Shown here piece after piece: positions 1-5,491 of a stretch of DNA of 11,096 nucleotides. Within the stretch, counting starts at the first letter, position 1, and each line of letters starts with the position of its first letter. The stretch is from NCBI GenBank assembly GCA_964400875.1, contig CAYNWK010000140.1:1-11096 (forward strand), written 5' to 3'. Under the pieces are notes generated by a model. It did no database searches. It was given only the letters and a program-made list of their open reading frames with translations, and was not told where the DNA came from. This DNA is from CAYNWK01 sp964400875 (GTDB taxonomy: Bacteria > Chloroflexota > Anaerolineae > Anaerolineales > UBA4823). The position numbers and the translations under genes are program-made.

Positions 1-20
1 GGGGAAGTGGGGAATGCCTG

Positions 21-35
21 TATAAAGACAAGGAA
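21..35 (+). promoter_or_regulatory. Possible -10 box and Shine-Dalgarno before the AI-2E permease gene
   Basis: TATAAA at 21-26 resembles a -10 box. AAGGAA at 30-35 is a Shine-Dalgarno candidate 9 nt before the ATG at 45. The two are so close that a transcript from this -10 would begin inside the ribosome site, so only the Shine-Dalgarno is well supported. The real promoter may lie left of the window. Confidence 0.4.
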
Positions 36-44
36 CGCATTTTA

Positions 45-1178
45 ATGGAAACTAGGATCTCAGGAACAACACCGGGTGAAGAAAAATTCGACAGCTCTGG
101 GCGGGATCGCTCGCTTTTATCCCGCCCATGGTGGTGGGCGGTCTCCGCTGGCGCCCTGGCTTTATTTTTGGGGCTGGGCTTGTTGGCAGTCATCTGGTAC
201 CTGGCGCGACCGCTGAGCTTGCTGCTCATGGGCGTTACCCTTGCCATGGCGCTTTCTCCAGTGGTGGACTGGCTGGAGGGGAGGATTCCACGAACTTTCG
301 CCATTATCGGCGTTTATCTCGGGCTTGTGCTTTTGTTGATGGTCTTGGGCATGATCATATTTCCCGGATTGGTCGCGCAGGCCCGTGGGTTCACGGATCG
401 CGTTCCTGAGCTGATCAACACTTTACAACAGTGGTTCCAGCAGCGTGGTTGGTTGAACGATCAAAATATCCTTGATACGCTCTCCTCCCAACTTGGAGTT
501 CTAGGGAGCTCCTTAGTATCACTGCCTTTCTCAGTGCTTACCTCTCTGTTCGAAATACTCGTCGTCATTTTTATTTCTCTTTACTGGTTGATCCAAGTAC
601 CAGCCATGATGCGTTTTACGATGTCCATTTTTCCAAAGGAAAGCCAGGGCGACGTCAGGCGGGTGCTTCGTGATACGGGCCAAGCTATGGGTGGATACAT
701 CCGCGGCACCGTCATCAACGGCCTCATCGTCGGATTTCTCACTTACGCCGGCTTGTTAATCATCGGTGTGGATTACCCTCTTGTTTTAGGGTTGCTGGCC
801 GGGCTGCTCGAGTTAATCCCGGTGATCGGGCCGATTATTGCTGCAAGCCTCATTGTAGGCTTAACCCTCTTACAGTCAACGACCACAGGGTTGATCGTGC
901 TTGCATACATGGTGGCAATGCAGCAGCTGGAAAACAATATCCTGGTCCCCCGGATCATGCAGAGCCAGGCAAACATCTCACCTTTGCTGGTGATCTTTGC
1001 TTTGTTCGCCGGCAACGCGGTTGGCGGGCTTTTAGGGGCGATTGTCGCTATCCCCTTGCTAGCTGGGGTACGAGTATTTGTGCTGCAAGTGTTCGCACCC
1101 CAGCTGCGCAGATGGACCGGCGCTGAGGCGCGCCAGGATGCTGAAAAGGTCAGAAGTGATGATGGAATACAATTCTAA
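45..1178 (+). CDS. AI-2E family transporter (PerM/YdiK-type permease)
   Basis: The 377-residue protein is an inner-membrane protein of the AI-2E transporter family. Family members have been linked to export of autoinducer-2 or to ion exchange, but the substrate of this one cannot be read from sequence. A soluble N-terminus of about 28 residues precedes two hydrophobic helices (about 29-72), a third at about 83-107, a soluble central region (about 110-155), and several more helices from about 157 to 350. Family-typical segments are visible: LELIPVIGPIIA in the second half, followed by QQLENNILVPRIMQ. Length fits the usual 340-380 residues. The ATG at 45 is supported by AAGGAA nine bases upstream. 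The last 20 bases overlap the start of the next membrane protein gene, pointing to translational coupling. The family call is secure; the substrate is unknown. Confidence 0.92.
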   Translation: METRISGTTPGEEKFDSSGRDRSLLSRPWWWAVSAGALALFLGLGLLAVIWYLARPLSLLLMGVTLAMALSPVVDWLEGRIPRTFAIIGVYLGLVLLLMVLGMIIFPGLVAQARGFTDRVPELINTLQQWFQQRGWLNDQNILDTLSSQLGVLGSSLVSLPFSVLTSLFEILVVIFISLYWLIQVPAMMRFTMSIFPKESQGDVRRVLRDTGQAMGGYIRGTVINGLIVGFLTYAGLLIIGVDYPLVLGLLAGLLELIPVIGPIIAASLIVGLTLLQSTTTGLIVLAYMVAMQQLENNILVPRIMQSQANISPLLVIFALFAGNAVGGLLGAIVAIPLLAGVRVFVLQVFAPQLRRWTGAEARQDAEKVRSDDGIQF

Positions 1179-2112
1179 AAGCAAGCCGGTCGATCGGACA
1201 AACGATGACCAAAAAGATGATGCGGGCCTGGCGCGACGCTTTGCGGAGATGTTCTACCAATCAGGACGGGATTTTTTCACCGATAATGCCCCGCAATGGT
1301 CTGCAGCGATCGCATACTACGGCCTGCTCTCGGTATTCCCCTTGTTATTGGCAGCGGCTTCGATCGCGGCCTATTTCGTCGCTCCAAGCTGGGCTGTCGA
1401 CCAGTTGACACAGCTTATGGGGGATTATCTGCCAAAAGGAGCCGGCCAGATCGAACAAATCGTGAAGCAAGCTGTCCAGGACCGCGGCGGCGTAGGGGTG
1501 ATATCGTTTCTGTTACTGGTTTGGAGCGGATCACGCGTATTCAGCTCGATCACCAAGGCGTTGAATATTGCTTATGATGTCGATGATACCTATGGTTTTT
1601 TCCGCCGGACACTGATCGAATTTGCGCTGATGCTGACCGTCGGTGTGGTTTTTATCGCTGCAATCTCCTCCCGCTGGTTGCTGGGTCTGGCCTGGAACAA
1701 CCTGGTATTTTTACCGCGGGTCCAGGATTTTATCTCGCAAATCATCTTAGAGGTACTCTCGGCGGCGTTGTTAATGCTGGTGTTTTTCCTAGTCTATCGT
1801 TTTGTCCCTCGAGAGCGGGTGAATTGGCGCGCAGCGCTGTTCGGATCTTTCCTGGCAGTGGTTTTATTTCTATTGGCGCGCAGCTTGTTTCTCAGCTATG
1901 TCAACCGGTTTGCCAACTACAATGTCATCTATGGGTCATTTGCAGTGGTGATCGTGATCGTCATTTGGTCGTGGCTCGTTGCTTGCATTCTCCTCCTAGG
2001 TGGGGAGGTCGTCTCTCATACCCAGCAAATGTTGATCGAAGGCAGTACCATAAAAGATGTACAACAGCGGCACCTTGCCCGTTCGCCATCCCATAAGGTA
2101 GACGAATCCTGA
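1159..2112 (+). CDS. YihY/BrkB family inner-membrane protein
   Basis: This 317-residue protein belongs to the YihY/virulence factor BrkB family (once called ribonuclease BN, a name now considered wrong). The family's function is poorly defined; envelope and transport roles have been proposed. Family hallmarks are seen in order: a charged N-terminus, then NAPQWSAAIAYYGLLSVFPLLL (family pattern: Asn, Ala-rich, Tyr/Phe, LLS-FPLL), then the WSGSRVFSSITKALNIAY segment, and about six membrane helices ending with YVNRFANYNVIYGSF and a final helix containing CILLLGGEV. The frame is open back to 1078, but that part lies inside the AI-2E gene. I chose the ATG at 1159 (an ATG follows at 1162) because AAGG at 1146-1149 sits nine bases upstream. 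The overlap with the preceding gene suggests one operon. The C-terminal tail is hydrophilic. Confidence 0.9.
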   Translation: MMEYNSKSKPVDRTNDDQKDDAGLARRFAEMFYQSGRDFFTDNAPQWSAAIAYYGLLSVFPLLLAAASIAAYFVAPSWAVDQLTQLMGDYLPKGAGQIEQIVKQAVQDRGGVGVISFLLLVWSGSRVFSSITKALNIAYDVDDTYGFFRRTLIEFALMLTVGVVFIAAISSRWLLGLAWNNLVFLPRVQDFISQIILEVLSAALLMLVFFLVYRFVPRERVNWRAALFGSFLAVVLFLLARSLFLSYVNRFANYNVIYGSFAVVIVIVIWSWLVACILLLGGEVVSHTQQMLIEGSTIKDVQQRHLARSPSHKVDES

Positions 2113-2179
2113 AGGTAATCCTTCCTCCCCAGGCGCAGCCGATACCATTTTGATGATTCTTTCATTTGTGCAAGGACTG

Positions 2180-2223
2180 TTGCAAATTGTGTATTAATGC
2201 GTTTATACTGTATACAAAGGAGG
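2180..2223 (+). promoter_or_regulatory. Promoter and Shine-Dalgarno of the small membrane protein gene
   Basis: TTGCAA (2180-2185) and TATACT (2204-2209) are separated by 18 bp and look like a sigma-70-type promoter. AAAGGAGG at 2216-2223 is a very strong Shine-Dalgarno 7 nt before the ATG at 2231. The predicted transcript start falls at about 2216, giving a very short leader. Confidence 0.55.
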
Positions 2224-2230
2224 TTGGCAC

Positions 2231-2455
2231 ATGTTTACTTTCATCCTTATTTCCGTCGTTGTCGTTTGGGTTTTGTTTTCTGGCGTCGTCGTGGTTACTG
2301 CCAGCATGTGTTCATCTCAGTTCAGCCAGCGCGAGGCTTTGATGGCTGAGCATCCTGCCAGCCACGAACGTCGTTTTCCTGAATACGTTTCTCGGAGTGA
2401 ATCTGGCCGGCAGGCTCACCTAGAGGCGGAAAAGGTAAGCGTAAGTATTCAATAA
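2231..2455 (+). CDS. Small single-pass membrane protein, unknown function
   Basis: A 74-residue protein that I do not recognise as a named family. Residues 1-26 form one strongly hydrophobic, valine-rich helix (MFTFILISVVVVWVLFSGVV) that could be an uncleaved signal anchor. A Cys at about position 27 follows, but without a convincing lipobox. The rest (about 28-74) is hydrophilic, rich in Glu, Arg, Ser and His, and probably cytoplasmic or extracytoplasmic depending on topology. The start is firm: AAAGGAGG lies seven bases upstream of the ATG, behind a plausible promoter. It is followed by a strong terminator (2541-2571), so it forms a short single-gene unit. It lies downstream of the two membrane protein genes but has its own promoter. 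Expression looks real; function cannot be inferred. Confidence 0.7.
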   Translation: MFTFILISVVVVWVLFSGVVVVTASMCSSQFSQREALMAEHPASHERRFPEYVSRSESGRQAHLEAEKVSVSIQ

Positions 2456-2540
2456 TCTTGGGGTTTCGATCCTTTAAAAAAAACCAGCCAAAATAATAGG
2501 TTGATTCGACCACTCACCCTATCTCTTTCCCCCATCCTGT

Positions 2541-2571
2541 AAAAACCCGGAGGCGGCACCTCCGGGTTTTT
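2541..2571. terminator. Intrinsic terminator, likely bidirectional
   Basis: A perfect 13-bp inverted repeat (arms 2541-2553 and 2559-2571, AAAAACCCGGAGG with its complement) surrounds a 5-nt loop, CGGCA. The right arm ends in five T. The A tract on the left gives a U tract on the other strand, so it could stop transcription both ways. It closes the small membrane protein unit. Confidence 0.9.
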
Positions 2572-2709
2572 GCTTACGCGAGAGCGTCGATTTGGGTGGA
2601 TTGCTGGCTTTCGGTACAACAAAGGCTTCTTTATCGAAAATGGGAGATAAGGGGCAAATCATCTAAAATGCGATTGCCCTACCAGGCAGGGTTGTCTTCA
2701 AGTGGAAGT

Positions 2710-2948
2710 GTAGATATAATGGTTCTACCGGATAAGCCACCGGCAGATCCGCAGACTGTACTGCACCTCACCGTAAAGGAGTTTCTAGCGGAGGCGTAAA
2801 CCAAGTACTGGTTACGGAACGCATCGGGGTGGATATTTATCCTCAGAATTGGTTAGTCCTTAACGTTAGCGCGGTAATCGATACACGCAAATCGATTTTC
2901 GTTGTCAAAATTGCCCGAACGGGGAATCGTAGAGGTCGTTCGGGTTAA
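2710..2948 (+). pseudogene. Probable remnant of a CusB/HlyD-type RND efflux adaptor gene
   Basis: No intact gene lies between the terminator at 2571 and the cyclase at 2963, but two consecutive reading frames carry adaptor-like text. The first (2710-2799) reads VDIMVLPDKP, then ADPQTVLHLTVKEF. The family usually has a Val-rich strand followed by DPQTRTV--R-EF. The second frame (about 2796-2948, shifted) reads RIGVDIYPQNWLVLNVSAVIDTRKSIFVV, where CusB-type adaptors have a G-MYANVEI strand, then VP-SAVIDTG-RK-VFV. The order matches the family's C-terminal half, with a frameshift and probable deletions. No start codon or upstream adaptor domain is seen. This is motif recognition from memory, not an alignment. 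Chance resemblance remains possible, chiefly for the first piece. Confidence 0.42.
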
Positions 2949-2951
2949 GCT

Positions 2952-2965
2952 AGGAGTTCAGTTTG
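2952..2965 (+). promoter_or_regulatory. Shine-Dalgarno deciding a TTG start
   Basis: AGGAG at 2952-2956 lies six bases before TTG at 2963. No ATG or GTG in this frame sits near a comparable site before the receiver domain begins at residue 10, so TTG is the best start. Confidence 0.7.
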
Positions 2966-3862
2966 TCCGTCACTGGCGCAGATGCACCGATAAGACTGCT
3001 GTTCATCGAAAAGGATAGCGATTACGCGAATTGGCTCCAGTTAGAGATGCGGGGGTTCAAACCGGTCCGGTTTGCGCCGGTTCATGTCGATAGCCTGGCT
3101 CGCGCTCTGGAACACCTGAAACAAATGAGCTTTGACCTGGTCCTACTGGAGCTGGAACTGGACGACAGCCAGGGGCTGGATACCTATTTGCGCTTGCATA
3201 CCTTGACCACTGAATTACCAGTTGTCATCCTGACCGGAAACGAAAACCTGGAAGCAGCCACCGAGGCGATCCGCAAAGGCGCCCAGGATTATCTAGTCAA
3301 AGGGGAAATCAGTGCGAAGTCCATCATTCGATCATTGCTTTTTTCGTTGGAGAGGCATAAAACATGGCTTACCCTTCAGCGCCTATCGCTCAAAGACGAT
3401 CTGACGGGTTTGTTTAACCGGCGAGGTTTTTTATCCCTGGCCTTGCATCACGTCAAGATCGCCCAGCGTGAAGACTGGGAGACGATGCTTCTATTCGCTG
3501 ATGTAGATAACTTGAAGGCTATTAACGATAGCTATGGGCACGCCGAGGGCGATCAGGTGCTCAGAGGGGTGGGAGATATCCTTAGAGATACTTTCCGCAC
3601 CTCGGACTTGATCGCCAGATTGGGCGGCGATGAATTCATCGCCTTCGCAGTCAACACAACAGAATCGGGATCGCAGAATATCATCTCGCGTTTGGAGGAA
3701 CGGATCCAAGAGCACAACCATGAACTCCAAAAATACCAGCTCTCGATCAGCTACGGCGTCGCCATTTTCGACCCGAATACCGAGCTTTCCCTGGAAGAGA
3801 TGATCGCCAAAGCAGATAGTGAGTTATACAAGCACAAACGCAGCAAACGGAAATCCTCTTGA
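2963..3862 (+). CDS. Response-regulator diguanylate cyclase (atypical REC + GGDEF)
   Basis: The 299-residue cytoplasmic protein should make cyclic di-GMP from two GTP. Residues 10-125 form a receiver domain. Residues 142-295 form a GGDEF domain opening with DDLTGLFNRRGF (145-156). The metal-binding region DVDNLKAINDSYGH (180-193) is intact, as is the active loop GGDEF (221-225). RTSD (212-215), nine residues before GGDEF, is a complete RxxD inhibitory site, so product feedback is expected. The receiver is unusual: the position of the phospho-acceptor Asp holds Glu63 (DLVLLELEL), and the acidic pair near the N-terminus reads Glu16-Lys17. Thr91 and Lys113, the other conserved receiver residues, are present. 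Glu may mimic the phosphorylated state, giving a constitutive or differently controlled enzyme (inference). No kinase gene is nearby. A terminator follows at 3909. Confidence 0.93.
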   Translation: MSVTGADAPIRLLFIEKDSDYANWLQLEMRGFKPVRFAPVHVDSLARALEHLKQMSFDLVLLELELDDSQGLDTYLRLHTLTTELPVVILTGNENLEAATEAIRKGAQDYLVKGEISAKSIIRSLLFSLERHKTWLTLQRLSLKDDLTGLFNRRGFLSLALHHVKIAQREDWETMLLFADVDNLKAINDSYGHAEGDQVLRGVGDILRDTFRTSDLIARLGGDEFIAFAVNTTESGSQNIISRLEERIQEHNHELQKYQLSISYGVAIFDPNTELSLEEMIAKADSELYKHKRSKRKSS

Positions 3863-3908
3863 AGAGGGAGCAGGAAGCAGCTGATCGCTAATTGAATTTG
3901 TACGATTG

Positions 3909-3943
3909 ACAAGGTCTCGCGACCAAGCGAGGCCTTGTTTTTT
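3909..3943 (+). terminator. Intrinsic terminator of the diguanylate cyclase gene
   Basis: Twelve-pair stem: arms 3909-3920 (ACAAGGTCTCGC) and 3927-3938, with one T-G wobble and a 6-nt loop (GACCAA). A run of six T follows (3938-3943). It lies 46 bp after the stop codon. Confidence 0.88.
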
Positions 3944-4011
3944 GTGGGAGAGTCTGGTATGGCTTTGTCCGCCCAGTCTCCAGCATGTTCCCGGAGAACT
4001 GTGTAATTTTG

Positions 4012-4027
4012 TCGCTATTAACAGCGA
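4012..4027. promoter_or_regulatory. Near-perfect 16-bp palindrome upstream of the 4046 gene
   Basis: TCGCTATTAACAGCGA is a palindrome with a single mismatched pair around TTAA. It lies 18 bp before the ATG at 4046, in the position of an operator. No regulator can be assigned. The spacer 3944-4045 otherwise shows nothing clear. Confidence 0.3.
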
Positions 4028-4045
4028 TGATAGGAATTGTGTGTA

Positions 4046-4423
4046 ATGTTTTTCTTAGAATTTACGTTATTAAAGGTAGATAAGCGCCGAAACCGAAAAA
4101 CTCCAGTTCTGTTACTCGGTTCGACGATTGAACTTGCTGACAACTGTCCTGATCGAAGCATAGTCCTACAAGAAAGCCAGTATCGCAGCCTTATGTGTCC
4201 GATTGAAGATATTTTCAGATACGCAGTTAAAACCGATGTCAACGGTAAGCTGTACTACGATTTCAATGCCCACAGCTACCACCGATTGCGGACGTTGAGC
4301 AGCTCTGATCCAACTTTACAACAAGCCATTGACGACAAGGTTGAAGTTGCCAGACATTACGGTCAGTGCTACCTGGTGCCGGTTGAGGCAGTCCACCGGG
4401 CAAGGGGAAAAAAGGGGAAATGA
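4046..4423 (+). CDS. Hypothetical protein, 125 residues
   Basis: I do not recognise this protein. It is soluble in appearance, with no membrane helix. A basic stretch near the N-terminus (KVDKRRNRK) leads to a probable beta strand, TPVLLLGSTIEL. A mixed central region follows (RSIVLQESQYRSL, then YYDFNAHSYHRL), with a tail rich in Arg and Lys (RARGKKGK). The frame is also open from a TTG at 4037, but the ATG at 4046 has AGGA (4032-4035) ten bases upstream and is preferred. It lies downstream of the cyclase terminator and so is probably transcribed separately. A small membrane peptide follows 47 bp later. Varied, protein-like composition supports coding. The opposite strand is also open over part of it (4263-4619), so some doubt remains. 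Confidence 0.6.
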   Translation: MFFLEFTLLKVDKRRNRKTPVLLLGSTIELADNCPDRSIVLQESQYRSLMCPIEDIFRYAVKTDVNGKLYYDFNAHSYHRLRTLSSSDPTLQQAIDDKVEVARHYGQCYLVPVEAVHRARGKKGK

Positions 4424-4470
4424 GGATTGTGTAAGCCGTAAGCTTCAAGTGCGGGGATGGGGGTTTGGAA

Positions 4471-4623
4471 ATGTTGAGAAAATCGATATTCTTGATGATC
4501 TGGTTATTGGCATGGATTGCTTGGTCCGGATACCGGGCTGAGTTCCTGGCCGTCTCCTTTGGGGCGATCTGTCTATATCTCATCTTGCAGACTGGCCGGT
4601 TCACCGGACGGTTACACACTTGA
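4471..4623 (+). CDS. Small two-helix membrane peptide, 50 residues
   Basis: A short open frame beginning MLRKSIFLMIWLLAWIAWSG encodes 50 residues. Two hydrophobic segments are visible: about residues 5-20 and about 25-42 (FLAVSFGAICLYLILQTG). They are separated by a short polar turn (YRAE) and followed by a basic tail (RFTGRLHT). Lys and Arg at 3-4 and a basic C-terminus would fit both ends in the cytoplasm. The ribosome site is weak: a G-rich run at about 4459-4463 lies seven bases before the ATG. It sits 47 bp after the hypothetical gene at 4046 and may be co-transcribed with it. No family is recognised. The membrane pattern argues for a real gene, but its shortness and weak start keep confidence moderate. 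Confidence 0.45.
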   Translation: MLRKSIFLMIWLLAWIAWSGYRAEFLAVSFGAICLYLILQTGRFTGRLHT

Positions 4624-4697
4624 GCGCGCTTGCCAGCTCAGAAATTTCAACAAGAATGTTTTGAATAACGCTCGGGTTACGTAGTTCAAGGGAGAAA

Positions 4698-4736
4698 GGG
4701 GGCGTTTGGGCGGACTACGCCCGCCCAAATGCCCCC
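4698..4736. repeat. Long GC-rich intergenic hairpin without a T tract
   Basis: A 16-pair stem (arms 4698-4713 and 4721-4736) with one G-T wobble and a 7-nt loop. No T tract follows on either strand, so it is not a standard intrinsic terminator. It could be a REP-like element, an mRNA 3' end stabiliser for the upstream peptide gene, or a factor-assisted stop. It lies in the gene-free stretch 4624-4974. Confidence 0.6.
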
Positions 4737-4834
4737 AACCTTCCTCCAAATGCGTAGGTCCTAAGTATTTAAAGAGTGTAACAATCTTGGAAATCATGCG
4801 TTATTTAAGTTGAGACCTGTGCGAGTGTCTTGTT

Positions 4835-4873
4835 AAGGACAAAGCCTACTGCCAGCGTAGGCTTTGTCCTTTT
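4835..4873. terminator. Intrinsic terminator, 15-bp perfect stem
   Basis: Perfect inverted repeat: arms 4835-4849 (AAGGACAAAGCCTAC) and 4857-4871, with a 7-nt loop (TGCCAGC), ending in four T (4870-4873). It probably ends transcription from the left and insulates the hydrolase promoter that follows. Confidence 0.8.
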
Positions 4874-4902
4874 AACGCAGGGAGTCTAGATTTGTCGGTT
4901 GT

Positions 4903-4969
4903 TTGAGTGTCCCAGGCCCAAGTGGTAAAATCCGTTCTGCCTAAGAAACTTGCAACAGTAGGGAAGGGA
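4903..4969 (+). promoter_or_regulatory. Promoter and ribosome site of the hydrolase gene
   Basis: TTGAGT (4903-4908) and TAAAAT (4926-4931) are spaced by 17 bp, a good sigma-70-type match, predicting a transcript start near 4938. GGGAAGGG at 4961-4968 provides the Shine-Dalgarno for the ATG at 4975. Confidence 0.65.
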
Positions 4970-4974
4970 TTAAG

Positions 4975-5472
4975 ATGACTGCGGCGGATGGACGGTTAAT
5001 TTTCCTACACGGTTTAGCCGGCAGCAGCCAGGGGGTTAAAGCAACATTGCTGCGGAGCATCTTCCCCCACATCCTAACGCCGGATTTTGGCGGTGAGTTG
5101 GAACAACGCATGGCCGCGTTAGGCGCGATCCTGGGCGATCGAACTGGATGGAAGATAGTCGGCTCTAGTTTTGGCGGGTTGATGGCCGCGCTCTTCGCAT
5201 GCCGCCGTCCTGCACAGGTGGAGCGTATGGTTTTGTTGGCCCCGGCTTTGATCTGGCCTGATTTCGCTGCCTCTCCCCCGCAGCCCATCGAAGTGCCGGT
5301 GCTGATCTACCACGGCAGCCAGGATAAACTGATCCCTGTAGAGCTCGTCCGAGAACTGGCTGAACAGGTTTTTCTCAACCTTACCTTCCGGATTGTGGAT
5401 GACGACCACGGCCTGTACCGGACGGTGAATGCACTCGATTGGCCCGAGTTGTTGGGGGAAATTGAAGCATAA
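4975..5472 (+). CDS. Small alpha/beta-hydrolase
   Basis: A compact 165-residue cytoplasmic alpha/beta-hydrolase, probably an esterase of the short YqiA/UPF0227-like kind; the substrate is unknown. The core is complete: LIFLHGLAGSS near residues 8-18 supplies the oxyanion loop, the nucleophile elbow GSSFGG places Ser65, HGSQDKLIP places Asp117, and DDDHGLY places His145. Together these form the Ser-Asp-His triad. There is no signal peptide and no lid domain, which explains the short length. The ATG at 4975 follows a purine-rich ribosome site and its own promoter. The gene is convergent with the sugar kinase, the two stops lying only about 20 bp apart with no strong terminator seen between them. 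It is probably a single-gene unit. Confidence 0.88.
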   Translation: MTAADGRLIFLHGLAGSSQGVKATLLRSIFPHILTPDFGGELEQRMAALGAILGDRTGWKIVGSSFGGLMAALFACRRPAQVERMVLLAPALIWPDFAASPPQPIEVPVLIYHGSQDKLIPVELVRELAEQVFLNLTFRIVDDDHGLYRTVNALDWPELLGEIEA

Positions 5473-5491
5473 ACCGTTTCGTTTGGCGGCT

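Noticed and set aside
1078..1158. Longer N-terminus for the YihY/BrkB gene
   Set aside because: These codons lie within the AI-2E coding region and encode no family-like sequence. The ATG at 1159 has its own ribosome site.
2111..2124. Small hairpin GAAGG-TAAT-CCTTC just after the YihY stop, as a terminator
   Set aside because: Only five pairs and no T tract follows; too weak to call.
2596..2799. Intact 67-residue gene starting at GTG
   Set aside because: No ribosome site. Its adaptor-like text continues in another frame after the stop, so a decayed gene explains it better.
2914..2944. Hairpin CCCGAACG / CGTTCGGG before the cyclase, as a riboswitch or attenuator
   Set aside because: Eight pairs with a 15-nt loop, inside the probable pseudogene. 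I see no cyclic di-GMP riboswitch core and no T tract.
4263..4619. Minus-strand frame of 118 codons opposite the 4046 gene
   Set aside because: Composition is not protein-like, there is no ribosome site, and it crosses both the 4046 gene and the small membrane peptide.
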